64,000 bases of DNA from Lewinellaceae bacterium (GTDB lineage: Bacteria > Bacteroidota > Bacteroidia > Chitinophagales > Saprospiraceae), in NCBI GenBank assembly GCA_020636255.1, contig JACJYE010000002.1:124001-188000 (forward strand), in the 5' to 3' direction. The position numbers and the translations under genes are program-made. The notes beneath the pieces were generated by a model. It saw only the letters and a program-made list of their open reading frames with translations, was not told the origin of the DNA and ran no database searches. This document shows, in pieces, positions 9,569-17,048 of the stretch (position 1 is its first letter; every line of letters starts with the position of its first letter).

Positions 9569-9573
9569 GATCG

Positions 9574-10482
9574 TTATTTTCTGGTGTTCGACTGGTAATG
9601 CTGCCGTTCGCGAACGCGTTGCTCGACGAAGCTGATCACCTTACCGGCCACGTCGACTCCGGTGATGCCTTCGATACCTTCCAGGCCCGGCGAAGCATTG
9701 ACTTCCATGATCAGCGGCCCTCTTTTGGATCGCAGGAAGTCGACTCCGGCCACGTCGAGGCCCATGAGCTTTACGGCCTTTTTGACCAGATTTTCCTCTT
9801 CGGGGCTAAGGTGCTCTACTTCTGCGCTGGCCCCGCGGTGCAGGTTGGAACGGAATTCTCCGGGTTTGGCGCGGCGCTCCATGGTGGCCACCACTTCGCC
9901 GGCCACTACCAGTGCCCGTATATCGGCGCCCCGGGCCTCTTCGATAAACTCCTGCATGATGAGCCGCTCCCCTTTTCGCTGAAAAGCTTCGATGACCGAT
10001 TCCGCCGTCCGGAAGCTCTCTGCGAGGATAACACCGATACCATGTGTGCTTTCCAGCATCTTGATCACGACGGGCAGGCCGCCGATGCTGTTGATGAGCG
10101 GCATCAGCGGCTGGCCGGGCACCACGGCAACCGTGCGCGGCACTTCAATGCCGCACCGGGCGAGTTTCTGCAGGCAGCGCAGCTTGTCGCGCGACTGCAG
10201 CAGCGCATCCGGCCTGACGGCCGAAAAAGTGTCCATCATTTCGAACTGGCTGATCACCGTTGCTCCCTGAGAAGTAACCGAAGCCCCGATCCGGGGGATA
10301 ATGGCATCGAAACGCGGCAACAGATACTCTCCATAGAAGATCTGCGGCCGGCCCCGGCCCACAACCAGTGTACAACGGGTGTGGTCGACGATGTGCATCT
10401 CGTGCTGGCGTTGATGCCCTGCACGCACCAAACTTTGAGTGGAGTAAAGCTGCGGGCCACGCGATAAAATGGCTATCTTCAT
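9574..10482 (-). CDS. RimK-like ATP-grasp alpha-L-glutamate ligase
   Basis: A 302-residue ATP-grasp ligase, starting at MKIAILSRGPQLYST (ATG at 10482; the frame is open further upstream but the family begins here). Motifs include a nucleotide-binding stretch VVIKMLESTHGIGVIL, MQEFIEEARGADIRALVVAG, and the metal-binding end GPLIMEVNASPGLEGIEG. RimK itself adds glutamates to ribosomal protein S6; relatives make N-acetyl-aspartyl-glutamate, coenzyme F420 tails or other amide-linked conjugates using ATP. Together with the adjacent AstE/aspartoacylase-like hydrolase it suggests making and breaking of one amino-acid conjugate, but this is inference. Transcribed away from the coiled-coil protein gene at 10624. 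Confidence 0.87.
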   Translation of the reverse strand: MKIAILSRGPQLYSTQSLVRAGHQRQHEMHIVDHTRCTLVVGRGRPQIFYGEYLLPRFDAIIPRIGASVTSQGATVISQFEMMDTFSAVRPDALLQSRDKLRCLQKLARCGIEVPRTVAVVPGQPLMPLINSIGGLPVVIKMLESTHGIGVILAESFRTAESVIEAFQRKGERLIMQEFIEEARGADIRALVVAGEVVATMERRAKPGEFRSNLHRGASAEVEHLSPEEENLVKKAVKLMGLDVAGVDFLRSKRGPLIMEVNASPGLEGIEGITGVDVAGKVISFVEQRVRERQHYQSNTRK

Positions 10483-10597
10483 AAACATCTGGTAATGATG
10501 CGGCAATATACGGCATTGGGCTGAAAGCCGGGCACAACAATGGCGGCAAGCCTGAATAACCAAGGAGATAAGGAACGCAGCAGCCGGCCAAAATTGT

Positions 10598-10605
10598 TAT
10601 CTTTG
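10598..10605 (+). promoter_or_regulatory. -7 promoter element (TATCTTTG)
   Basis: TATCTTTG is an exact match to the Bacteroidota -7 consensus TAnnTTTG and sits 18 bases before the ATG at 10624. No TTTG was found at the expected -33 distance. It supports starting the downstream gene at 10624 rather than at the in-frame ATG at 10540. Confidence 0.5.
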
Positions 10606-10623
10606 AAAAAAACTGCACGAATC

Positions 10624-11106
10624 ATGGTAAGAAGCCTCATTAAACTGGGATTGATCCTGGTAGTCGGCATACTGGTGTACAACTACTTCTTCGGCACACC
10701 AGCGGAAAAACAGCAATCCAAGGCGATCTTTGAGGACGTCCGCAGCCTCACCAAATCCGCTGTCGGCCTGCTGAAATCCGAAAAGGAGAAATTCGACGAA
10801 GGCAAGTACGATGACGCCGTTGACAAAGTCGGAGGCCTGCTCGACAACCTCAAAGGCAAGGCTGAAAAGCTGAAGGACAACAAAGGCCTCATCGACCAGA
10901 TCGCCGAGCTCCAGCAGCGCCAGCGCGCCCTCGACGCCCGGCTCCAAAGTACGGACATGCAGGAATACGGCTCCGACGGCAGCCGCGTGATAGCCGACAG
11001 CTCCGACCGCAAGGCCATCGAAAAGGAATGGGAGGATATCATACAGAAGACCGAGCGCCTGATGCAGGAAATGGAGCAAAAGGCAGAGCAGGAATCAGGC
11101 CAGTAG
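10624..11106 (+). CDS. Membrane-anchored coiled-coil protein of unknown function
   Basis: A 160-residue protein with one N-terminal membrane segment (LIKLGLILVVGILVYNYFFG, about residues 4-23), then a long charged helical region rich in K, E, D and Q with heptad-like patterning (SEKEKFDEGKYDDAV through RLMQEMEQKAEQ). This predicts an inner-membrane anchor with a periplasmic or cytoplasmic coiled coil. The start at 10624 is preferred because the upstream -7 box at 10598-10605 excludes the earlier ATG at 10540. I do not recognise a named family. Neighbours on either side are on the opposite strand, so it is transcribed alone. Confidence 0.75.
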   Translation: MVRSLIKLGLILVVGILVYNYFFGTPAEKQQSKAIFEDVRSLTKSAVGLLKSEKEKFDEGKYDDAVDKVGGLLDNLKGKAEKLKDNKGLIDQIAELQQRQRALDARLQSTDMQEYGSDGSRVIADSSDRKAIEKEWEDIIQKTERLMQEMEQKAEQESGQ

Positions 11107-11135
11107 CGTTGGCAAAGCCTGGCCGTATCAGGCGG

Positions 11136-11723
11136 CTACTCCATCAGCTCAGCGCGGACGCACTTCTTGATCGGCGAAAAATCGTCGATGAGGATATTGC
11201 CACGATACGAGAAATTCCCATCTTTGTAAAAAGCCTCGACGAGAATATAATTGATGGGCTTTTTGGGTACGAATTGCACTTCGAATTCCTCCCACTCCGG
11301 CTCACGGATAAAACCCGTTTCCAGCAACATCTGGTCTTTGCCGCATCTGGCAGTACCGCCCCAGATACGCAGGCGCAGCGGGTTGTTGTATCCGGCATAG
11401 GTCTGTGAGTGGGCCACAGCGAGGGTAAAGGTATAACACTCCTTGGGCTTTAAGGTGGGGGAAAGGCGCTGCCCGATGCTCTCCCAGGTGCCGTCCTCGC
11501 GGGTGATCAAACCCACATAGGTTTCACCCTCAGCCGCTTCTTCGTACACCCCCCAGGGGCCCGGCAATATATCGGGCGTAGTACCGGCCTCACAGGCAAA
11601 CCAACCGGCAGGCACTGTAGCATCCTGGGCCTTTCCTTCAAATGATGCATTCTTGATGTAGGCCTGCGCCGAAAGCAGGACAGGCAGGGTGGCCACAAGC
11701 ACCGTATAAGATAACCGTTCCAT
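11136..11723 (-). CDS. Secreted protein of the 'NxSFE...GxTYVG' family, short form
   Basis: A 195-residue exported protein starting at MERLSYTVLVATLPVLLSAQ (signal peptide about 1-20; ATG at 11723). The mature part is one domain of about 175 residues with ordered landmarks: NASFEG, GWFACEAGTTPDI, GETYVGLITREDGTWESIGQ, CYTFTLAVAHS, LRLRIWGG, and YRGNILIDDFSPI. The same landmarks in the same order occur in the two longer proteins at 14899 and 16047, so these are paralogues. The pattern, with a final 'GNILIDD' strand, resembles beta-sandwich carbohydrate-binding-like domains seen in Bacteroidota surface proteins, but I cannot name a family. This copy lacks the C-terminal domain of the others. 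Confidence 0.8.
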   Translation of the reverse strand: MERLSYTVLVATLPVLLSAQAYIKNASFEGKAQDATVPAGWFACEAGTTPDILPGPWGVYEEAAEGETYVGLITREDGTWESIGQRLSPTLKPKECYTFTLAVAHSQTYAGYNNPLRLRIWGGTARCGKDQMLLETGFIREPEWEEFEVQFVPKKPINYILVEAFYKDGNFSYRGNILIDDFSPIKKCVRAELME

Positions 11724-11885
11724 AGTAGTCGAGTTTGTTTGAACAAGCCCTTTGAGGTTTACATACGGCAAAAGCTTCGCATAGTTGCCTTCCAGCCATA
11801 TTTAATCCAGAGGGTGCGGTTTTTACCATAACGACACAGGCCTCCAATAAATTGGCCAGCTGCTTCTGCATTGGCGTATATTTTA

Positions 11886-11893
11886 TAATTTTG
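11886..11893 (+). promoter_or_regulatory. -7 promoter element (TAATTTTG)
   Basis: TAATTTTG matches TAnnTTTG exactly and lies 18 bases before the ftsX ATG at 11912. A clear -33 TTTG at normal spacing is not seen. It supports the 11912 start over the upstream in-frame ATG at 11852. Confidence 0.5.
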
Positions 11894-11911
11894 CGCAGCA
11901 ATAGAGACTAC

Positions 11912-12781
11912 ATGGCAGAACCGAACAGCAATACGGCAGGCAGGCCCCGGCCCAATTACCTGTACTCCATCATCAGTGTGGCGCTGGTGCTGTTCGTGCT
12001 CGGTTTTTTTGCCCTGGCCGTGCTCAACGCCCGCCAGCTGGTACACGGGCTGAAGGAAAAGGTCAACCTCATCGTCGAATTGCGGGAAGATAGCGGAGCC
12101 GGCCATTTGCAGGAATACCTGTCCGGCAGCGCCTTCGTCAAAGAGGGCTCCGTGCAGTACATCAGCAAGGGCCAGGCAGCGGAGATGATGCGTGACGAGT
12201 TCGGAGAAGACTTCTTAAAACTCGACATGCCCAACCCGCTGTACGATGTGGTCACCTTCAACGTACGGGCAGCATTTATGGCGCCCGACAGCCTGCGCAA
12301 CATCCGGGCCGCGATCTTAAAGCAGCCTTCCGTTTCCGACGTCTATTACCAGGAAAGCCTGGTCAACGAGATCTCGGAAAACATACGTTCGCTCAGCTTC
12401 ATCGGGCTGGGCATTTTACTATTTTCCATTGTCGTCGCCGGCGTCCTGATCCACAATACGGTGCGCCTGGCCCTGTACGCCAACCGCTTCCTGATCAAGA
12501 ATATGGAACTGGTGGGCGCTTCCTGGGAGTTCATCAGCCGCCCCTACATCCGCAGAGGGGCCTGGCATGGGTTGCTCAGCGGGCTGCTGGCCTCGGTTGG
12601 CGTCCTGTTGGTATACCTGTGGCTGCAAAACGCGATACCCGGCCTTCAGGAAGGCAACAACCGCGGCCTGATCTTATCGCTGGCCATGGTGCTCTGTTTA
12701 CTGGGGCTGGCCATCAATGCGGCGAGCACCTATTACGTCGTGCGGAAATATCTGAAAATGCGGGTGGACGACCTCTACTGA
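11912..12781 (+). CDS. ftsX: Cell division protein FtsX-like permease
   Basis: A 289-residue inner-membrane protein with the FtsX layout: a short cytosolic N-terminus, TM1 (about 18-38, YSIISVALVLFVLGFFALAV), a periplasmic domain of about 120 residues (ELREDSGAGHLQEYL onward), and three C-terminal membrane segments (about 165-280) with the FtsX/MacB loop NRFLIKNMELVGASWEFI. FtsX pairs with the ATPase FtsE and controls peptidoglycan hydrolases at the septum. FtsE is not in the window. Start chosen at 11912 from the promoter and family N-terminus. First gene of a run ftsX-DUF3098-uppP-truB, which is a familiar Bacteroidota arrangement. Confidence 0.92.
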   Translation: MAEPNSNTAGRPRPNYLYSIISVALVLFVLGFFALAVLNARQLVHGLKEKVNLIVELREDSGAGHLQEYLSGSAFVKEGSVQYISKGQAAEMMRDEFGEDFLKLDMPNPLYDVVTFNVRAAFMAPDSLRNIRAAILKQPSVSDVYYQESLVNEISENIRSLSFIGLGILLFSIVVAGVLIHNTVRLALYANRFLIKNMELVGASWEFISRPYIRRGAWHGLLSGLLASVGVLLVYLWLQNAIPGLQEGNNRGLILSLAMVLCLLGLAINAASTYYVVRKYLKMRVDDLY

Positions 12782-12828
12782 ACGGGCGCCCCATTGCACA
12801 ACAATTACCAATTGAACCTAAAAAAAAC

Positions 12829-13152
12829 ATGAGTCAAAACAGGCCTCCAAAGAAAAAAGTCGTCGTAACGACGCAGAAAAAAGTGGACACTCCTGCGCCG
12901 GGCCGCCGCCGCATGGCCGACGCCGGAAACCGTGTTCAGGAACTGGAGTTCGGCCGGAAAAATTACATACTGATGGGTGTGGGTGCAGCGCTCATCGTCA
13001 TCGGCCTTTTCCTCATGGCAGGCGGCAATATGCCCGACCGGCAGACGTGGGACCCCGACATCATTTACAGTACCCGCCGCACCCTGATCGCCCCCATTGT
13101 GATCCTGGCAGGGCTGGCCGTGGAGATCGTAGCTATCTTTAAAAAAGGGTAA
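12829..13152 (+). CDS. DUF3098 family small membrane protein
   Basis: A 107-residue protein with a basic N-terminus (RPPKKKVVVTTQKK), then two membrane segments: NYILMGVGAALIVIGLFLMAG (about 45-65) and IAPIVILAGLAVEIVAIF (about 86-103), joined by a loop with GGNMPDRQTWDPDIIYSTRR. The motif order FGRKNY, two TMs and the terminal lysines fit DUF3098, found almost only in Bacteroidota next to ftsX and uppP. Function is unknown; context points to envelope or division. The start at 12829 follows an A-rich stretch; its stop codon directly abuts the uppP ATG. Confidence 0.87.
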   Translation: MSQNRPPKKKVVVTTQKKVDTPAPGRRRMADAGNRVQELEFGRKNYILMGVGAALIVIGLFLMAGGNMPDRQTWDPDIIYSTRRTLIAPIVILAGLAVEIVAIFKKG

Positions 13153-13953
13153 ATGGAAGCGATCATCCGCTCGGCCGTCCTGGGTATTATCCAGGGGCTG
13201 ACAGAGTTTCTGCCCGTGAGCAGCAGCGGCCACCTCGAACTGGCCAAATATTTCCTGGGCGATACCAGCGTCGGCGAAGAGAGCCTGTTGATGACGGTGG
13301 CCCTGCACGCCGCTACGGCCCTGAGCACCATCGTCGTATTCCGCAAGGACCTCGCCGACATCTTTAAGGGGCTCTTCCAATTCCGCTGGAACGAAGAAAC
13401 CCAATACAGCCTGAAGATCGTCCTGTCCATGATCCCGGCTGCAGTTGTAGGCCTGCTTTTTGAATCGCAGATCGAGGAACTGTTTAACCAGCGCGTGGTG
13501 CTGGTCAGCCTTATGCTGGGCGTCACGGGACTTTTGCTGCTCCTCGCCGGGCGCTCCAGGCCCACCGACAAGCCCGTAGGGTACCTCAATGCTTTCCTGG
13601 TGGGCATCGCACAGGCCATAGCGATCATGCCGGGCATTTCGCGCTCGGGCGCTACGATCTCCACGTCCGTGCTTCTGGGCATCGGCAGGGAACAGGCCGC
13701 CCGCTTTTCATTTCTGATGGTCGTCCCCCTCATCCTCGGCAAAATGGCGAAAAGCCTTATGGATGGCGAGCTGGCACATACTTCCATCGGGATGGCGCCG
13801 CTGGCCGTAGGCTTCGCCGCGGCCTTTATCACCGGCATACTGGCCTGTATGTGGATGATCAAGCTCGTGAAAAACAGCAAGTTGGCTTATTTCTCTGTAT
13901 ATTGCTTCCTTATAGCGGCTATAGCGATTATTGCTTTTTACCTGAATCAATGA
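13153..13953 (+). CDS. uppP: Undecaprenyl-diphosphatase
   Basis: A 266-residue polytopic membrane enzyme (BacA/UppP) that dephosphorylates undecaprenyl diphosphate to recycle the lipid carrier for peptidoglycan and other cell-wall polymers. The two signature motifs are present: GLTEFLPVSSSGHLELAKY (about 15-33, catalytic Glu and Ser/His) and PGISRSGATISTSVLLG (about 159-175). About eight membrane segments. The ATG follows the previous stop codon without a gap, implying tight translational coupling with the DUF3098 gene. Activity of this kind also gives low-level bacitracin resistance in other bacteria. Confidence 0.96.
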   Translation: MEAIIRSAVLGIIQGLTEFLPVSSSGHLELAKYFLGDTSVGEESLLMTVALHAATALSTIVVFRKDLADIFKGLFQFRWNEETQYSLKIVLSMIPAAVVGLLFESQIEELFNQRVVLVSLMLGVTGLLLLLAGRSRPTDKPVGYLNAFLVGIAQAIAIMPGISRSGATISTSVLLGIGREQAARFSFLMVVPLILGKMAKSLMDGELAHTSIGMAPLAVGFAAAFITGILACMWMIKLVKNSKLAYFSVYCFLIAAIAIIAFYLNQ

Positions 13954-13961
13954 CCTATTGA

Positions 13962-14687
13962 ATGAGTGCCGAAGATGTACCCCTTCCGCGATACGACTTC
14001 CTGGCCGGCGCCTTGTTATTGGTAGACAAACCGCAAGGCTGGACTTCCTTTGACGTGGTCAACAAGATCCGATACAAGCTCAAGCACGGGCTTAAGGTAA
14101 AAAAGATCAAGGTGGGCCATGCCGGCACCCTCGACCCCATGGCCACCGGCCTGTTGGTCGTTTGTACGGGCAAGCACACCAAAAAACTGAGTACCTACCA
14201 GGGCCTGGAAAAAGAATACACCGGCACCTTGCGCCTGGGCGCCACTACGCCTTCCTACGATGCTGAAAGTGAGGTGGAGGAACACTTTCCTACCAGCCAC
14301 ATCACCCCAGCGCTGCTCGAAAAGGCGCGACAGGCCTTTCTGGGCGATATCGAACAGGTGCCGCCGATGTTCAGCGCCATAAAGGTAGACGGGCAGCCGC
14401 TATACAAAAAGGCCCGTAAAGGGGTGGTGGTAGAAGTAGAGCCCCGCCAGGTGCAGATCCACGAATTCGAACTGACACAGGTAGACTTGCCCGACGTCAG
14501 CTTCCGGGTGCGATGCAGCAAAGGCACCTATATTCGCTCCCTCGCCCACGATTTCGGCAAGGCCCTTGACAGCGGCGCGTACCTCACCGCACTGCGCCGT
14601 ACGCGTGTCGGCCCTTTCCATATCGACGACGCCTGGGAAATGGAAGAGCTGGCCGATTATCTGGCCGAACTGGAAGAAAAGTCATAG
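13962..14687 (+). CDS. truB: tRNA pseudouridine(55) synthase
   Basis: A 241-residue cytosolic enzyme converting uridine 55 in the T-arm of tRNAs to pseudouridine. The catalytic aspartate lies in GHAGTLDPMATGLLVV (Asp at about residue 58). Further TruB blocks are KEYTGTLRLGATTPSYDAE, QVPPMFSAIKVDGQPLYKKA and CSKGTYIRSLAHDFG. The length fits bacterial TruB lacking an extended PUA domain. It begins eight bases after uppP and closes the ftsX-DUF3098-uppP-truB run. Confidence 0.96.
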   Translation: MSAEDVPLPRYDFLAGALLLVDKPQGWTSFDVVNKIRYKLKHGLKVKKIKVGHAGTLDPMATGLLVVCTGKHTKKLSTYQGLEKEYTGTLRLGATTPSYDAESEVEEHFPTSHITPALLEKARQAFLGDIEQVPPMFSAIKVDGQPLYKKARKGVVVEVEPRQVQIHEFELTQVDLPDVSFRVRCSKGTYIRSLAHDFGKALDSGAYLTALRRTRVGPFHIDDAWEMEELADYLAELEEKS

Positions 14688-14733
14688 GATTGTCAAGAAA
14701 CCGGGGCGGGCAACCTTTTCCGGGTGCTCCTGT

Positions 14734-14741
14734 TATTTTTG
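14734..14741 (+). promoter_or_regulatory. -7 promoter element (TATTTTTG)
   Basis: TATTTTTG matches TAnnTTTG and lies 19 bases before the ATG at 14761. It is so close to the earlier ATG at 14746 that transcription would begin about there, which favours 14761 as the start of the small protein. No -33 TTTG at standard spacing was seen. Confidence 0.45.
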
Positions 14742-14760
14742 TAACATGAAAATCTTTCCA

Positions 14761-14883
14761 ATGACAGGCAACCACTTCAAGCTATGGCTGAAACGCGTCG
14801 GGCTGGCGGGTTTCATGTTTTTCTTCCTCAAAGGTTTGGTCTGGATTGCTATTTTTGTAGGTATAGGCAGATGCACCCTCTGA
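14761..14883 (+). CDS. Very small single-pass membrane protein (40 residues)
   Basis: A 40-residue reading frame: MTGNHFKLWLKR, then the hydrophobic VGLAGFMFFFLKGLVWIAIF, then GIGRCTL. It has its own -7 box at 14734-14741. Short proteins of the form 'LK-x-GLAGF-FF-KGLVWL' recur as unannotated or hypothetical genes in Bacteroidota, as far as I recall, which supports coding. An in-frame ATG at 14746 (MKIFP) is an alternative start. Function unknown; one membrane segment is the only visible feature. It sits between truB and the long secreted paralogue. Confidence 0.55.
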   Translation: MTGNHFKLWLKRVGLAGFMFFFLKGLVWIAIFVGIGRCTL

Positions 14884-14898
14884 CCAATACCCAAAAAC

Positions 14899-15939
14899 AT
14901 GCGCCTGTTATTGTTTCTCATACCTCTTTTTTGCTGCACTTTCCTTTTTTCACAGGATGTGATCTTCCTGGAAAACCCCTCTTTTGAGGATACGCCGGCT
15001 TTCTCCAGGCCCCCCATGGGTTGGTACTACTGTGGCCAGAGCGGCGAAAGCCCGCCCGATATCCACCCCGGCGGCTTTTTCGAAGTGGACATGCCTCCTT
15101 TTGACGGCAATACCTACGTAGGCATGGTGATCCGCGACAACGGCACCGGCGAAGGGCTGGGGCAGCGGCTTCCGGCGCCCATGCAGCAGGGCGTGTGCTA
15201 CAACTTTTCCATTTACGCCGCCCGGTCGGAAGACTACTGGAGTTACAGCCGCATAACAGGTGAACCGGCCAACTACAACCAGGCCGTGCGCCTCAGGGTG
15301 TGGGGCGGTTTTGAGAACTGCGGGCGGCGGGAGCTGCTCTGGGAAACCGAGGCCATCGCCCCGGCGCAGTGGAAGCAGTACGAGATGGCCCTGCGCCCCA
15401 CGCAGAGTTTCACCCATATCCTGCTCGAAGCCGAATACCTCAACCCATACAGCCCGCCCTACAACGGCAATATCCTGCTCGACCACGCCTCCCCGCTCCT
15501 GCCTATCGGCTGCGACAGCCCCAACCCGGAGCGCCCGCCATTGGAAGCTGTGGAAGCCCCTAAGCTCGAAGATCTCCGGGCGCTGCGCGCTTACCTGGCC
15601 GAACAAGGGCTGCAATTGCGGTTCACCGTCACCGGGGCCGGCATCGAGCGCCACCTCTTCGCCGACGCAGCCGGCAATGCCCAGCAGGTGAACAAATACC
15701 TCTGGCTGATGGGGCGCGCCCTGAGCCAGTTTCCCGGCACAGAAGTGCTGATCGCCGTAGGAGGAGAATCAGACTTCGTACTTCAGGAACGACTGATGCA
15801 TTTCGATTACACCCTGCAGGCGGCCGGTTTAAGCCCGCAGCAATACCACCTGCGCCCCCGCAAGCGCTCTGACGAGAAAAAGGAATGGCTATGGCCGGTG
15901 GAGAAAGTGGATTATCTTATCCAGCTGGTTCAGAAATAA
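14899..15939 (+). CDS. Secreted protein of the 'NxSFE...GxTYVG' family with extra C-terminal domain
   Basis: A 346-residue exported protein with a signal peptide (about 1-18, FCCTFLFSQ). Residues 20-210 form the same domain as the proteins at 11136 and 16047: ENPSFED, GWYYCGQSGESPPDI, GNTYVGMVIRDNGTGEGLGQ, CYNFSIYAARS, VRLRVWGG, and YNGNILLDHASPL. After a proline-rich linker (about 212-222) a second domain of about 120 residues holds YLWLMGRALSQFPGTEVLIA and VGGESDFVLQERLMHF, whose helix-strand order recalls an OmpA-like peptidoglycan-binding fold without its usual key residues. Function unknown. GC content is like the housekeeping neighbours. Confidence 0.8.
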   Translation: MRLLLFLIPLFCCTFLFSQDVIFLENPSFEDTPAFSRPPMGWYYCGQSGESPPDIHPGGFFEVDMPPFDGNTYVGMVIRDNGTGEGLGQRLPAPMQQGVCYNFSIYAARSEDYWSYSRITGEPANYNQAVRLRVWGGFENCGRRELLWETEAIAPAQWKQYEMALRPTQSFTHILLEAEYLNPYSPPYNGNILLDHASPLLPIGCDSPNPERPPLEAVEAPKLEDLRALRAYLAEQGLQLRFTVTGAGIERHLFADAAGNAQQVNKYLWLMGRALSQFPGTEVLIAVGGESDFVLQERLMHFDYTLQAAGLSPQQYHLRPRKRSDEKKEWLWPVEKVDYLIQLVQK

Positions 15940-16046
15940 TAGCTTATTTTGGGCTATATTCTGTAAACCAGTAGCAGGCACGCGTCTGGAAACACATGTG
16001 GCTTCTCTTCTATCGCTCTTAAATATCCACAACGAAAGGCTCTATC

Positions 16047-17048
16047 ATGAAGAAAATTATTTACACCTGCTTATTCAGTTTCTTTGCCTTCACGCTGGGG
16101 GCTCAGGATAATATTGTCCTGGAAAACCCTTCGTTTGAGGCCCCCCCCCGCCACAGTAAATGTCCTACAGGATGGTCGGATTGTGGGTTTCCCGATGAAT
16201 CTCCGGTTGATATCCAGCCTAGCGGAGACTTTTCCTGCACCCTAAAAGCCAGAAAAGGCGATACATATGTGGCAATGATTGTACGCGATAACTTAACCTG
16301 GGAATCGATTGGGCAGCAACTGTCCAATCCGTTAATGGCCGGACAATGTTATGAGCTTGGCGCTTTTTTGTGCAGGTCCCCATTTTATATCAGCCTTAGC
16401 CGGGCCACCTTAAAAACAGTGAATTATATAACACCGGCCGTGCTAAGGATTTGGGGGGCGAATCGTTTATGCGAAAAAGAGGAGCTATTAGCGGTAAGCA
16501 TGCCAATCGATAATACCGAATGGAAAAAACACAACTTTACATTTACTCCATCCGCTACCTATAGCCATATTATTCTGGAGGCATACTATTTAGAAGGAGC
16601 ACTGGAGCCCTACAATGGCCATATACTTCTCGACGGTTTATCCGCAATTAGCCCTTGTACGGATATTCAGACTACTGAGGCTCCTTCAAATTATCGTGTA
16701 TCATTTGCCCAAATTCCGGAAACGGAACAAGAGTTGGTTGATTATTTAGCTAAAATGGGCTTGGTTATGAGCTCCTCCACGCAGCCCAATTCCTATATGT
16801 GGGATAATTTAGTTGAAGTGATGCAGGCCTTTCCGGATAAGCAACTAGTTATTGCCGTAGGAGCAAAAAGCATAGATACGCGGGAAGCTCGGCTCGAAAC
16901 CTTGAAACAGTACTACCTGGAAAAAAAATATGGCCCAAACCTAATAAGAATAGAAGCCTATTCATCGGCCAGCCATTTAGAACAAGGCTGGCTGTGGGAG
17001 CCCCCCAATACCTACACTTTCATCATGATGAGACTCATTGATCAATAA
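16047..17048 (+). CDS. Secreted protein of the 'NxSFE...GxTYVG' family, low-GC copy
   Basis: A 333-residue exported protein with signal peptide (about 1-19, FAFTLGAQ). The domain landmarks repeat: ENPSFEAPP, GWSDCGFPDESPVDI, GDTYVAMIVRDNLTWESIGQ, CYELGAFLCRS, LRIWGA, YNGHILLDGLSAI. The C-terminal domain (about 225-333) again has a helix plus strand unit, NLVEVMQAFPDKQLVIAVGA. Two 60-base stretches counted by hand (16381-16440, 16801-16860) are 43% GC against 63% for 17101-17160, so its composition differs from neighbours and suggests separate history. Its stop codon overlaps the next ATG by one base (TAATG). Confidence 0.8.
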   Translation: MKKIIYTCLFSFFAFTLGAQDNIVLENPSFEAPPRHSKCPTGWSDCGFPDESPVDIQPSGDFSCTLKARKGDTYVAMIVRDNLTWESIGQQLSNPLMAGQCYELGAFLCRSPFYISLSRATLKTVNYITPAVLRIWGANRLCEKEELLAVSMPIDNTEWKKHNFTFTPSATYSHIILEAYYLEGALEPYNGHILLDGLSAISPCTDIQTTEAPSNYRVSFAQIPETEQELVDYLAKMGLVMSSSTQPNSYMWDNLVEVMQAFPDKQLVIAVGAKSIDTREARLETLKQYYLEKKYGPNLIRIEAYSSASHLEQGWLWEPPNTYTFIMMRLIDQ

